A DNA stretch of 64,000 nt from Clostridium cavendishii DSM 21758. Its GTDB lineage: Bacteria > Bacillota > Clostridia > Clostridiales > Clostridiaceae. Both the position numbers and the translations under genes were made by a program. This document shows, one piece after another, positions 46,039 through 56,040 of this stretch. Numbering within the stretch: the first letter of the stretch is position 1; every line of letters begins with the position of its first letter. The notes under the pieces were generated by a model that saw only the letters and a program-made list of their open reading frames with translations, had not been told where the DNA came from and made no database searches. The stretch lies in assembly GCF_900141845.1 (NCBI RefSeq), contig NZ_FQZB01000014.1, positions 1-64,000 on the forward strand, in the 5' to 3' direction.

Positions 46039-46200
46039 TAAAAACCAGCCTCCTCGAGTAAAAATACTCTAAATTTATAAAAAATCTAATTATTGACCCC
46101 TAAGATTATTTATCCTAAAAATCTACTTTAACTTCATTATTATATCATATAACGTTAAAAATATATACTTATTTTAACACCTAAACTTCTTGCATAAAAA

Positions 46201-46229
46201 ATTATACCCTTATAACACTTTTTTTTCAA
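46201..46229 (-). promoter_or_regulatory. Sigma-A type promoter of polysaccharide block A
   Basis: On the minus strand TTGAAA (46224-46229), a 17-bp spacer and a perfect TATAAT (46201-46206). It is about 165 bp upstream of the WbpE-type gene and the best promoter seen in front of this operon. Confidence 0.7.
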
Positions 46230-46610
46230 TTTAATGTATTTAAATTTACAATATTAATTATTTAGAAATAAATATCCCTTTTTTTTACTTATTTATTGTT
46301 ATCCTTCGCTACAATTTATTTAATGATATCGGTGTATCTTAATGTATTCGGTTATACGACCTTTCTAATACTATATACCCAAAATATAAAAATAAATAAA
46401 CTATACATCTAAAACCATTAAAAAGCATCAGATTCATACATTCCCCAAATATATAGTTTTCCCAAAAAACATCTTAAATATTCAATTATTTTTTATTCTA
46501 CACCTATATTAAAATTTACATAGTTTTCATCATACATCTATACATTACAGTAACTTTTCATCACTCTAATCTTATAAATAATAATTTCGTTCTTTTACTT
46601 TTCTTAATAT
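46230..46610. other. Gene-free AT-rich stretch between polysaccharide block A and the beta-propeller gene
   Basis: About 380 bp without an open frame of note. It is the left part of an 884-bp gene-free gap and abuts an FG-GAP gene relic. I see no repeats or site in it that I would support. Confidence 0.4.
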
Positions 46611-46619
46611 CCTGTAAAA

Positions 46620-46720
46620 TTAATTCTACCTGTAAACTTACTTGATAAAGCTTGTTTAAATTCAAACATACCAGTATGATTATAATTATAGTGTCAATCA
46701 TAAAAAGTAGCAATTTCATC
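46620..46720 (-). pseudogene. Relic of an FG-GAP/VCBS-repeat gene
   Basis: The sequence 46626-46720 is closely related to 226-315 of the FG-GAP gene, sharing blocks such as AAATTCAAACAT and CCAGTATGATTAT. Read on the minus strand it gives DEIATFYD, a stop, then NHTGMFEFKQALSSKFTGRI, which is one blade of the repeat (compare YDYGNNHTGMFEFKQASSN in the intact gene). With a stop, no start and only one blade, it is a remnant. It is far (46 kb) from the intact gene. Confidence 0.8.
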
Positions 46721-46922
46721 AATAATTTTATAATTATTCATAACTTAATTTATATTTAGGCAAAATATATTTAAAACCCTTATAAAAGGTAATTAACCCT
46801 ATGATTTTCAAACATTTAGTAAATATCATTATAAAATTATTTTTGTTTTATATTTTTTATGGTAAAATTATTATGTCATAAGGCATAAGTCTAAAAAATT
46901 CAGAAAAATTAGGAGTATAATT

Positions 46923-48671
46923 ATGAATTTACAGAAAAAATATTTAAGAATGATATTGATTTTTATTATATTAATAACAATAGGATTATTATCTCAAAAA
47001 TATATTGTTAAAAATTTCATTAAAAATTCCAATATCACAAAAAAGACCTCACTTCATATTGAAAATTTTAAAGATAAAAAGGATTTTAATGACTATCTAA
47101 ACAAAATGAAAATAAAAAATAAGGATTCAGATTATAGTTATTCTTCTAAATTAAAATCATTATCTTATAAAGATGATTTTTCATTAAATTTAAAGAATAC
47201 TCAACTTAATTCTACTAATCCAGAAAATGATGTTGTAAAGACTGATGATAAATATATTTACACTGCCAAAATAGATAGTAAATCTACAAATAATAAATTA
47301 ATAATTATAGATTCTCAAAACCCAAAATCTTTAAAAAAAATAACCGAGCTAAATATAAATGGAGTCATAAATAAGTTATACATATCAGATAATAAAATAA
47401 CCTTAATTTCAAGTATTAAAGAAAAGGATAATACTAAAGTTATTCTTTCCATATATGATAAAAGAGATATAAATTCAATAAAACTCGAAAGAACTGTAAC
47501 TTACAATGGATTTTTTGTAGACAGCTTTTTAGATAAGAACTATTTGAAAATAATTACATGCAATACCTTATTACCTTTATTAGCTGATAAAACAAATGAT
47601 CTAGATATAAATAATTATCTACCAAAATATCATGATACAACAAAAAATAATGAGACTCTTATTCCTATTAATCAAGTCACTTTTTGTAAAGAAGCCTTAA
47701 GAGAAAACTTGATTACAACGTCAATTTTAAATATTGCAGATATTAATTCAAATATTGCTACTAAAACAATAATGGCTGATAATACAGATTTATATTCAAC
47801 TGAAAATACTACTTTATTTGCTCTTAATGCTTATTTTGACGATAATAATACAGTTACAGCTTTAATAAATTTTCCTAATTCAGAAGAAAAGTTATTAGAA
47901 ACGAAAACATCTTTCGTTAAAGGAAAATTTTTAAATCAGGAATCAATTTCATATTCAAATTCAAACAAAACTTTTGAAATTGCTACCTTATATACTTTTG
48001 GGGAAATCTTCTCACACAATGTATATATACTAAATGATAAATTAGAGACTATAGGTTCTATAGAAGGATTAGCTCCTAATGAGGTTATTCATAAAGCAAT
48101 ATTCTTAAAAGATAAGTGTTACTTAACTAATAAATTTGAAAATCAACCTGTTTATGCTATCGATCTAAGTACCTTAGAAAAGCCAAAACTTATTAAAAAT
48201 TTATTAGTTTCTGACTTTAAAAATGCATGCATTCAGGTAAATAATAATACTTTTATAGGTATTGGAAATGAAATTGATACTCTAGGAGAAGTAAAATCAA
48301 ACTTAAAACTATCAGTCTTTAATCTTGATGATAAAGGAATACCAAGTGAAAAATTCCGTAACTATTTTGACTATGAAAGTGACACTTCAGGAATAAAAAC
48401 ATTTTATAAAGGTTTCTATTTCAACAAAAAAAATAATATAGTTGCCTTAAAATTTGATTCTTTTTATAACATTACTTTAAGACCTACTATTACCTTAGCT
48501 GAAATAAATGATAAAAAAGTATCTAATATGCGCACATTCACTATGAGTGAATGCAGTTATTTGAATAAGTCTACTATTACAGATATTAATAATAATATAT
48601 TTCTAATTACCAATAGCGAAATAGTTGTTGTTGATAACAATCTAAATAAAATATCTGAGCTTAAATTATAA
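46923..48671 (+). CDS. Membrane-anchored beta-propeller domain protein
   Basis: The 582-residue protein has a single N-terminal signal/membrane helix (about 11-31) and a long beta-rich extracytoplasmic region. The segment TNPENDVVKTDDKYIYTA and following DSQNPKSLKKI and repeat-like DKCYLTNKFENQPVYAIDLS agree with the beta-propeller domain (PF09826 type) of secreted clostridial and archaeal proteins. Function is unknown. It is the only plus-strand gene within the polysaccharide region and has no partner gene. The start follows AGGAG. Confidence 0.75.
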   Translation: MNLQKKYLRMILIFIILITIGLLSQKYIVKNFIKNSNITKKTSLHIENFKDKKDFNDYLNKMKIKNKDSDYSYSSKLKSLSYKDDFSLNLKNTQLNSTNPENDVVKTDDKYIYTAKIDSKSTNNKLIIIDSQNPKSLKKITELNINGVINKLYISDNKITLISSIKEKDNTKVILSIYDKRDINSIKLERTVTYNGFFVDSFLDKNYLKIITCNTLLPLLADKTNDLDINNYLPKYHDTTKNNETLIPINQVTFCKEALRENLITTSILNIADINSNIATKTIMADNTDLYSTENTTLFALNAYFDDNNTVTALINFPNSEEKLLETKTSFVKGKFLNQESISYSNSNKTFEIATLYTFGEIFSHNVYILNDKLETIGSIEGLAPNEVIHKAIFLKDKCYLTNKFENQPVYAIDLSTLEKPKLIKNLLVSDFKNACIQVNNNTFIGIGNEIDTLGEVKSNLKLSVFNLDDKGIPSEKFRNYFDYESDTSGIKTFYKGFYFNKKNNIVALKFDSFYNITLRPTITLAEINDKKVSNMRTFTMSECSYLNKSTITDINNNIFLITNSEIVVVDNNLNKISELKL

Positions 48672-48676
48672 ACATG

Positions 48677-48733
48677 AAAAAACCCTATAGGATAGACTTT
48701 TTAAAAGTGTCTATTCTATAGGTTTTTTTTCGA
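48677..48733. terminator. Bidirectional terminator between the beta-propeller and flippase genes
   Basis: A stem of about 16 bp (CCCTATAGGATAGAC with GTCTATTCTATAGG) with T-runs on both strands. Its core GATAGAC/GTCTATT is shared with the hairpin at 22707-22771. Confidence 0.8.
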
Positions 48734-48741
48734 TTTTATAG

Positions 48742-50277
48742 TTACTTTTTTATAAGCTTTTTTATTATTTCATTTGCTTCTTCAACTTTTAATTTATAAA
48801 TTATAAATATATAAGTTAAAATTCCTAAAATACCTGATACTACTAAAATTATTAATGATCCTAAATTAGTTGACATCATATTACTAGGTAACATTTTATT
48901 AATTAAATATATTCCAACTCCCATTATTAATGATGCCATTAAGATTTTAAGTCCTTTATATATCATATTTTTAGAATTTAACCCATCTACCTTTTTGCTC
49001 AAATTATATCCCAATAAAAGTGTAGTGGAAACTGCTGCAATAGATGTTGATAATGCAACTCCTCCAATTCCCATATATCTTGTTATAATTAAATTGCATG
49101 CTATATTCACTATAACTCCTATCGCACCATTTATCATAGGGGTTTTAGTATCATTTAAGGCATAAAATCCCCTACTTAGAACATCTCTTATTCCGTAAAA
49201 AGTTATTCCTAATGCATAATATATAAGAGCTGTAGAGGTCATATTTGCTGCCACATCATCAAAGGCTCCATGCCTAAAAATAACATTAATAATAGGTTCA
49301 TTAAGCAGTACCAATCCAACTGTAGTTGGAATCATTATTACATTTATACTATTTACAGCTTTATTCAAGTATCCCTTATAATCACTTAAATCATGATTAG
49401 TAGCAGCTTGTGATAGCATCGGATAAACTATTGTAATAACTGCCATTCCAAATACTGAATACACCATTCCGTTAACTTTTGTTGCATAATCTAAAGCCGA
49501 AATAGTCCCTTCTCTAAGACCTGATGCTATAGCCTTATCTACAATAGCATTTAATTGATTAACCCCTGTCCCTATTATAACAGGTATAACTAATATCAGT
49601 ATTCTTTTAATTCTCTCATCCTTAAGATTTATAAAAAATTTAAATCTATATCCGTGCTTTAAAACCCATGGAATCTGTATAAGTACCTCTAATAATTTAC
49701 CTATTATAGTTGCTATAGTTAATCCGAATATACTCTTATTAGGAACTAACAATATATAAAATATTATAGGTAAATTCATCATTATCCCAACAAGAGATGG
49801 TGCTAAAAAGTCTTCTAATGTCTGCAATATAGCTGTAAATCCACTATTTAGGCTCATAAAGACTATATTTATTATACATAATTTAGTCAGAAAAACTGTT
49901 AGGTTATAAGTTTCTCCTGAAAACTTTGGAGCCATTAAAAATACTATTTTATCTGCAAATATCCATCCAACTATTCCAAATATAATTGATATAATAGTAA
50001 TAACATTCATTATATTATTAGCAAAATCAAACATTTCCTCTTTCCCTTTTGTCTTTAAAGACTCAGTTAGAATAGGAATAAATGTTGTCGCTATGGCTAA
50101 AGAAAAGGTTGCAAATAATATATTGGGTATTGTAACCGCCATATTATATGCATCTGTACTATACGTTGCCCCAAAAGCATTTGCTGTAAGAGCATCTCTA
50201 AAAAAACCAACTACTTTACTTATTAAAGTTATTATCATAAGTATGCTAGCTGATTTGACTAATTTACTTTGAGACAT
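48742..50277 (-). CDS. murJ: MurJ/MviN-family lipid-linked oligosaccharide flippase
   Basis: The 511-residue protein has about 14 membrane helices and the MviN landmarks GFFRDALTANAFGATYSTDAYN (landmarks FRDALTANAFGA and STDAYNMA) with YATKVNGMVYSVFGMAVITI (landmarks LDYATKVNG) and VLSRGFYALNDTKTP. MurJ flips lipid II. As the last gene of block B, next to sugar transferases and a Wzy polymerase, and with no Wzx in the window, it may instead serve the surface polysaccharide. The start follows AAAGGA. Confidence 0.88.
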   Translation of the reverse strand: MSQSKLVKSASILMIITLISKVVGFFRDALTANAFGATYSTDAYNMAVTIPNILFATFSLAIATTFIPILTESLKTKGKEEMFDFANNIMNVITIISIIFGIVGWIFADKIVFLMAPKFSGETYNLTVFLTKLCIINIVFMSLNSGFTAILQTLEDFLAPSLVGIMMNLPIIFYILLVPNKSIFGLTIATIIGKLLEVLIQIPWVLKHGYRFKFFINLKDERIKRILILVIPVIIGTGVNQLNAIVDKAIASGLREGTISALDYATKVNGMVYSVFGMAVITIVYPMLSQAATNHDLSDYKGYLNKAVNSINVIMIPTTVGLVLLNEPIINVIFRHGAFDDVAANMTSTALIYYALGITFYGIRDVLSRGFYALNDTKTPMINGAIGVIVNIACNLIITRYMGIGGVALSTSIAAVSTTLLLGYNLSKKVDGLNSKNMIYKGLKILMASLIMGVGIYLINKMLPSNMMSTNLGSLIILVVSGILGILTYIFIIYKLKVEEANEIIKKLIKK

Positions 50278-50298
50278 TTTAAATCCTTTCTGCTATTT

Positions 50299-50946
50299 CT
50301 AAATAATGCATTTTATAATAGTCTTTAATATTATTTTTATATCACTTATTAGATTAGCTTTATTTATATATTGCATATTCAAATTTAATTTATGTGGCAT
50401 TATACACTCAATGTAATATTTTTCAGGATTTTCAACATTACCTAATATCTCATTCTCCTCTTTATATTCTAAAGATGCTAAATCAGTTATCCCTGGTTTT
50501 ACAAGCAATACTTGTCTTTGCTCTTTATCATACATTTTAACATACCTAGGCACTTCTGGTCTTGGCCCAACAAAACTCATCTCACCTTTAAATACATTAA
50601 TAAGTTGTGGTAATTCATCCAATTTATATTTTCTAAGAAATGCTCCAACCTTTGTTATTCTAGAGTCATTTCCTACAGTTATTTGTTTTCCTAATCTTTC
50701 TGCATCATTAACCATGGTTCTAAATTTATAAATATAAAATGGTTTACTGAATTGACCAACTCTAAGTTGTTTAAAAAACACATCGCCATTAGAATCTATT
50801 TTTATTAATATAGCAATAATAAGAAACATCGGACTAACTATTATTAACCCTAAAATAGAAAATATAAAATCAAATATCCTTTTTCCTATTTTACCATTTC
50901 TACTTGTCATATTTATAAATTCTTCTTTACTAAATATAGGTTCCAT
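50299..50946 (-). CDS. Initiating sugar-phosphate transferase (WbaP/EpsL type)
   Basis: The 215-residue protein has one N-terminal membrane helix (about 28-50) and a bacterial sugar transferase domain with KRIFDFIFS, the FKQLRVG and YKFRTM stretches, LRKYKLDELPQL and FVGPRPE. These transferases place the first sugar-phosphate on undecaprenyl phosphate. It is the only such enzyme in the window, so it probably starts the repeat unit for both blocks. The short form lacks the extra N-terminal helices of WbaP. Start follows AAGGAGG. Confidence 0.92.
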   Translation of the reverse strand: MEPIFSKEEFINMTSRNGKIGKRIFDFIFSILGLIIVSPMFLIIAILIKIDSNGDVFFKQLRVGQFSKPFYIYKFRTMVNDAERLGKQITVGNDSRITKVGAFLRKYKLDELPQLINVFKGEMSFVGPRPEVPRYVKMYDKEQRQVLLVKPGITDLASLEYKEENEILGNVENPEKYYIECIMPHKLNLNMQYINKANLISDIKIILKTIIKCII

Positions 50947-50971
50947 AAAAATCCACCTCCTTATAAGGGTA

Positions 50972-52180
50972 CTATGCTCTATTTTTAAATTCCTGTTGAA
51001 GATTCAAACACACTTTATTTATATCAAATTCGTTTAAAACTTTGTTATAACCGGCTTCGCCTAATTCAATGGCTATTTCTTTGTCTTCTAATAATCTTAA
51101 AATTGCATCCTTTAACTGCTCAGAAGACTTGTCATCAACCAATATTCCAGAACCTTCCTCTAAAAGTTCAGGAATACCACCTGTATTTGTTGAAATTACA
51201 GGTATTTTATTTGCCATTGCTTCCATAAGAGATACAGGTATACCTTCATGCTCTCCAGCGTCTGTAAGAATACTTGGTAATATTAATACATCAACAGCCT
51301 TTGTCTTATACATTTCAAGTAAATCTTCATGCGCAACCTGACCCTTTAATAAAATTTTATCTTGTAATCCTAATTTTTTTATCTCCGTCAACAATTCTTC
51401 TTCAAGCTCACCCTCACCATAAAAGTGGCAGATTAAATTTTTATCCTTAAGCATATTAATAGCTTCTATTAAATATTTATGCCCCTTAACTTCTATAAGA
51501 CTTGCTGGAACAACAATTAAAAATTCTTCTCTATTATTAACCTCAAATGTACTATTATTTTGATTATCTAAAAATATTCCAACATGAATAATTTTACACT
51601 TACTTACATCTTCACTTCTTATATATTTACAAATATCATTATACCCTTTTTTATTTATAACCCTAAAAAAGCTTGCAGTTTTAGCTTTTTCTTTTAACAT
51701 ATTATTTTCATAAATGTCCCATCTATGTGCTGTAAAACTCCATGGTATATCTGATATAACTGATGCTATGTAAGCAGCTGTTGCAGATGTTGAAGCCCAA
51801 TGACAATGTATATGATCAGCTTTGTATTTCAAAGCTTCTTGCCCCATATAAAGTCCCTTAGGTATCAAAATTATATTCTTAAAGACTTTAACTATGGAAC
51901 CTGATTTAAATATTATTTTTGAAATTATATTTAAAACCTTTATAGGATGAATAATTATATATTTAAATAAACATAATATAACTTTAATATTTATTAACGG
52001 TGTTCTATCACAATATTCACTTATAACAGAGTTTTCGTGTCCTTGCCCAATTTCTTTTGCAGGTCTTAAAGGTAAAATCTTTATATTATTCCCCAACTTT
52101 CTCATTTCTATAATTTCTGGAGGAATAAATTGTTCTCCCTTTCCATATGGCACTTGTGCCGTTACATAAATTAAATTCAT
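50972..52180 (-). CDS. GT4 glycosyltransferase
   Basis: This 402-residue glycosyltransferase has the two-lobe GT-B layout. The C-terminal half has VPASLIEVKGHKYLIEAI, HFYGEGELEEELL and the donor-site HEGIPVSLMEAMANKIPVIST. Donor sugar unknown. It is likely to extend the lipid-linked unit begun by the neighbour at 50299-50946 (26 bp away). The start follows AGGAG. Confidence 0.88.
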   Translation of the reverse strand: MNLIYVTAQVPYGKGEQFIPPEIIEMRKLGNNIKILPLRPAKEIGQGHENSVISEYCDRTPLINIKVILCLFKYIIIHPIKVLNIISKIIFKSGSIVKVFKNIILIPKGLYMGQEALKYKADHIHCHWASTSATAAYIASVISDIPWSFTAHRWDIYENNMLKEKAKTASFFRVINKKGYNDICKYIRSEDVSKCKIIHVGIFLDNQNNSTFEVNNREEFLIVVPASLIEVKGHKYLIEAINMLKDKNLICHFYGEGELEEELLTEIKKLGLQDKILLKGQVAHEDLLEMYKTKAVDVLILPSILTDAGEHEGIPVSLMEAMANKIPVISTNTGGIPELLEEGSGILVDDKSSEQLKDAILRLLEDKEIAIELGEAGYNKVLNEFDINKVCLNLQQEFKNRA

Positions 52181-52190
52181 GTTTTTTCTC

Positions 52191-53642
52191 CTATTTAACT
52201 TTATATATAAACTTATGCATTTTATTAAATATTATATAAGCTATAAAAATTAATGCTAAAGGAATAGTTACTCCCTGCATATAAGCTGTAAAAAATGTTT
52301 GGAAATCAATTCTCATAAAATCAAAAGAAAACATACAAATGCTATAAGTATATATGAATACAATAATTATATTCTTTTTATTATTCTTAAATAAATTTAA
52401 CAAGAATTTTTGTAAGGTTCCCCATAAAAACATCCCTCCAACTATACCGAACACTCCAAAATTAAGGAACATTTCTGATAAAGAAAAAAATGCAAAACCA
52501 AGCCCTTTTTCATAAAATCCTGGATAAAAATACTTTAATCTCCAGATGCTTAATGCATATTTTGATACATCAAATAATCTACCCGCTCCTGGAATCCAAG
52601 CAAATAAGGATATCAAATAGCTTTTTCCATATAAATATCCATTGTTTTGTGTATAAACTATAACTTCATTTAAACTCTTACTAGTTTGAGAAAACTCTCC
52701 TATCTGAAAATAAAATATTTCAAATTGCTTAGACTTTATAGCATTTATAACACCATTTACAACATCACCACTTCCTAAGAAGCCTCTAAATGAAGTATAC
52801 ATTATTAAAAATACAAACAATGCACCAAAGACAATAAGTCCTACTTTAACATCTATTCTTTTATAAAAATAATGAAATATAGCTATAAAACATAATGAAA
52901 AAATAACAATATTATGTCTATTACCAGTTAAAAAATAGCATGCAGTAATAACTATCGAACTTATGTATACAAATATTCTTAAAAATAATGTTGTTTTTTT
53001 ATATTGATCTTTATACAAAGTTGCAACTACAAATAAAATTAATATAGTAGATGCTACCCAATGTATTCCTGCACCATGTACATGACTTGTATCTATTAAA
53101 TATCGTTCTGCTCCATATCCTACATTTATATAGTTTCTTATTCCTCCATACGCCATTAGATATGTTCCAAAAGATAAACATGCAATTAAAAAAAATGAAA
53201 AAATAGCTAACAATAATATTTTAAAGTTTAATTGTCTTTCTTTAATTTTTCTAGTTTCTCTAAAAAACTTTTTATTTTTATCATTAAAGATTTTATTATA
53301 TCCAATCCAATAAGCTATAAACCCTATTATTGCTAATATAGTAGTAAAAATATAACTATAATAAGGAGGAATTCCTGATGTATAGTACATATTATTCAAT
53401 TGAAAGCCCGTTGTATAGAGAAAATAAACCGCCATAAACACATTATTTATCTCAAATAAATCGTTATTAGATTTTAAAGAGTAAATAATAGCTGTTAGAA
53501 CAATAATTGTAAAGAAAATCATAAGTGCTATGAATGTAGCTTTATAAAATCCTAGATACATTAAAATCCCAATAAATAAAGTAAATATTGCTCCAATGCT
53601 AGCCATTAGCTTAATTCTATTACTTTCTAATTTATTTGTCAT
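52191..53642 (-). CDS. Wzy-type oligosaccharide repeat unit polymerase
   Basis: The 483-residue protein has about 12 membrane helices and outer loops with YLIDTSHVHGAGIHW and PGAGRLFDVSKYAL. The hydrophobic profile, loop sizes and position between glycosyltransferases suggest a Wzy polymerase that joins repeat units on the outer face of the membrane. Sequence conservation in this family is low, so the call rests on topology and context. Starts and stops nearly abut its neighbours (10 bp and 3 bp gaps). Confidence 0.75.
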   Translation of the reverse strand: MTNKLESNRIKLMASIGAIFTLFIGILMYLGFYKATFIALMIFFTIIVLTAIIYSLKSNNDLFEINNVFMAVYFLYTTGFQLNNMYYTSGIPPYYSYIFTTILAIIGFIAYWIGYNKIFNDKNKKFFRETRKIKERQLNFKILLLAIFSFFLIACLSFGTYLMAYGGIRNYINVGYGAERYLIDTSHVHGAGIHWVASTILILFVVATLYKDQYKKTTLFLRIFVYISSIVITACYFLTGNRHNIVIFSLCFIAIFHYFYKRIDVKVGLIVFGALFVFLIMYTSFRGFLGSGDVVNGVINAIKSKQFEIFYFQIGEFSQTSKSLNEVIVYTQNNGYLYGKSYLISLFAWIPGAGRLFDVSKYALSIWRLKYFYPGFYEKGLGFAFFSLSEMFLNFGVFGIVGGMFLWGTLQKFLLNLFKNNKKNIIIVFIYTYSICMFSFDFMRIDFQTFFTAYMQGVTIPLALIFIAYIIFNKMHKFIYKVK

Positions 53643-53645
53643 ATA

Positions 53646-54749
53646 TTACTCCTTCAAATATAAATTAATATAATTATCAGTTATACTCTTCCAAGAATAC
53701 TTAGTGGTAGCATCTAAATATGCCTTTTTTTTCATACTATCATCATCTTTCTTTTTATAACTTCTAATCAGACCTTCTAATATCAAATTATCATCATAAG
53801 GTACTATTATTCCATTTATTTCATCTTTTATTATTTCACCATTTCCACCACCGTGCACTGTTAAAATATTTTTTTCCATTACCATAGCTTCTAATATAGC
53901 CATTGAACAGCCCTCTTGTGGTGAAATATGACAATATATATCAGTCAAAAAGAGTAATTCTTCTACATTACTAATTTGTCCTAATAATATTATATTTTCA
54001 TTGTTAACTTCTTTTAATATTTTTTCTAAATAAGCTCTAAATTCTCCATCTCCAGCAATGAAAAGCTTTGTATTCGAATCAACCTGCTTATTAAATTTAT
54101 CAAAAGCTTGTATAAGTTTTCCTACTCCTATAACCTTTAAATCCCATTGCAAATTACTAATCATTGAAAATACAGTAGTTTTATCTTCTATTTCTATTTT
54201 TTCTTTAAACCTTAATGCTCTTTGTTCATCTACATTAGGTTTACTTATCCCATTATAAATAACATAATTATTTTTTGTAGTAGTTACTCCCATATACTTT
54301 TTATAACTATCTACCAAATCCTCGCTCACAAAAACATTATAATCCAAAAGATGCATCATTAAATTAACAAAAGCATCTCTTAATTTGCTTCTATTATTTT
54401 GAGTTTTTGTAAGCTCGCTTCCTGAACTTGGTTTTGTATGAAAAGTACATAGCAATTTAACCTTATTATTAAAAAAATACTTATATATTAAAGTTGCTGG
54501 TAACAAGGTACCATGTGCATGTACATGCACTACATCAGGTTTTATTCTTCTTAGTATTGCCAAAATCTCTTTGTTCTTTGTAATAAAACTATTGCTTAAC
54601 TTGAAAAGATTATCATCTGTTTTTTTCAAATCAGATGATAATACATATACTTCATTTTCTCTCTTAATTAATTCATTTACCAAATTAGTTACTACTGTGG
54701 TTATTCCGCCCGTTACATCCCAATAAGGAGTTATTTGGCATATTTTCAT
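53646..54749 (-). CDS. GT4 glycosyltransferase
   Basis: The 367-residue GT-B enzyme has the N-terminal TPYWDVTGGITTVVTNLVNEL, HVHAHGTLLPATL, and a C-terminal nucleotide-sugar site ISPQEGCSMAILEAMVMEKNI (landmark EGCSMAILEAM). It should add one sugar to the block B unit. The donor is not known. Start follows AAAGGAG. Confidence 0.88.
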   Translation of the reverse strand: MKICQITPYWDVTGGITTVVTNLVNELIKRENEVYVLSSDLKKTDDNLFKLSNSFITKNKEILAILRRIKPDVVHVHAHGTLLPATLIYKYFFNNKVKLLCTFHTKPSSGSELTKTQNNRSKLRDAFVNLMMHLLDYNVFVSEDLVDSYKKYMGVTTTKNNYVIYNGISKPNVDEQRALRFKEKIEIEDKTTVFSMISNLQWDLKVIGVGKLIQAFDKFNKQVDSNTKLFIAGDGEFRAYLEKILKEVNNENIILLGQISNVEELLFLTDIYCHISPQEGCSMAILEAMVMEKNILTVHGGGNGEIIKDEINGIIVPYDDNLILEGLIRSYKKKDDDSMKKKAYLDATTKYSWKSITDNYINLYLKE

Positions 54750-54804
54750 GCTAGTTCTCCTTTTTTTAATTGTTCATTTTAAAAATATAATTTAAACAAG
54801 TAAT

Positions 54805-55998
54805 TTATTTAGTATTCTTTCTTATCTCATTAACGTGATATTTTAACCTATCAATTAAATACTTAGCATCATCTCTAGTTATCTTTGTATGAACTGGTAA
54901 AGATATTTGGTTTTTGTATTGATTATAAGCATTCGGATAGTCTTTTATATCATATCCTAAATTTTTGTATAAAGTAAACATTGGTAAAGGTTTGAAATGA
55001 ACATTTGTAGCTATATCTTCTCTTGCAAGTCTAGTTATAAGTTCTCCTCTTTCTGCTTCACCAAAACCTTTAATTCTTAAGGCATATAAATGATATGAAC
55101 TTTCTGTACCTAAATCATCTCTAACCTCTGGTATTATTGCCCATTCCTCATTGACTAATTCATTTGTATATGCTTCAAATATTTCTCTTCTATAATCTAA
55201 TATTTCTGAATATCTACTTAATTGAGCAATTCCAATAGCCGCACATAAATCAGTCATATTACATTTAAATCCATCTGTCACTATATCATATTCCCAAGCT
55301 CCTGCTTTCATTTTTGAAAAAGCATCCTTAGTTTGACCTTGCAATGAAGTAACTTTAAATTCACTATATAAATCTTCTTTATCAAATTCAGGTTTATTAT
55401 TATAAGTTATAGCTCCACCTTCAGCTGTAGTAAGATTTTTTACTGCATGGAATGAAAAACTATGAAAATCACATTGAGAGCCTACTATTTCGCCTTTATA
55501 CTTAGCACCAAAAGAATGTGCTGAATCACATAATATTATTATATCCTCTCTATTTTTTTCCTTTAATACAGCTTTTATTTTGTCATAATCGCAAGGATAT
55601 CCGCCAAAATCTACAGGCATTATTGCTTTAGTTTTTTCTGTAATAGCATCTCCTATTTTATCATAATTCATGAAAAATGAATCAGGTTTTAAATCAACAT
55701 ATACAGGTTTAATTCCCCTATGAACTAATACAACAGATGTTGCACTATAAGTATAAGGAGTAGTTATAACTTCATCCCCCTCTTTTATGTCAAATACCTT
55801 AAGGATCAATTCCATCGCAGCTGTTGCACTATTTAGAGCTACCGCTCTCTCAGTGTTACAATAATTAGCTAGGCCTTCCTCAAAATCTCTAACTTTAGGT
55901 CCTGATGTAATCCATCCTGACTTTAAAACTTCCACAACTAAATCTATTTCCTTTTCAGTTATATCTGGTGGTGAAAATTGAATTTGTCTATTACTCAT
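54805..55998 (-). CDS. PLP-dependent sugar aminotransferase (DegT/PglE type)
   Basis: The 397-residue enzyme has NSATAAMELILKVF, CDSAHSFGAKYKGE and the PLP-lysine stretch FHSFSFHAVKNLTTAEGGAI (landmark SFHAVKN). It resembles 4-amino-sugar forming enzymes such as PglE and PseC and could use the 4-keto product of the CapD-like dehydratase from block A. ATG 55998 follows GGAGGAAGTAAA; a longer frame upstream starts in the untranslated region. It is the first gene of block B. Confidence 0.87.
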   Translation of the reverse strand: MSNRQIQFSPPDITEKEIDLVVEVLKSGWITSGPKVRDFEEGLANYCNTERAVALNSATAAMELILKVFDIKEGDEVITTPYTYSATSVVLVHRGIKPVYVDLKPDSFFMNYDKIGDAITEKTKAIMPVDFGGYPCDYDKIKAVLKEKNREDIIILCDSAHSFGAKYKGEIVGSQCDFHSFSFHAVKNLTTAEGGAITYNNKPEFDKEDLYSEFKVTSLQGQTKDAFSKMKAGAWEYDIVTDGFKCNMTDLCAAIGIAQLSRYSEILDYRREIFEAYTNELVNEEWAIIPEVRDDLGTESSYHLYALRIKGFGEAERGELITRLAREDIATNVHFKPLPMFTLYKNLGYDIKDYPNAYNQYKNQISLPVHTKITRDDAKYLIDRLKYHVNEIRKNTK

Positions 55999-56040
55999 TT
56001 TACTTCCTCCATATCGTAAACATTTAATAACTAAATTCAA

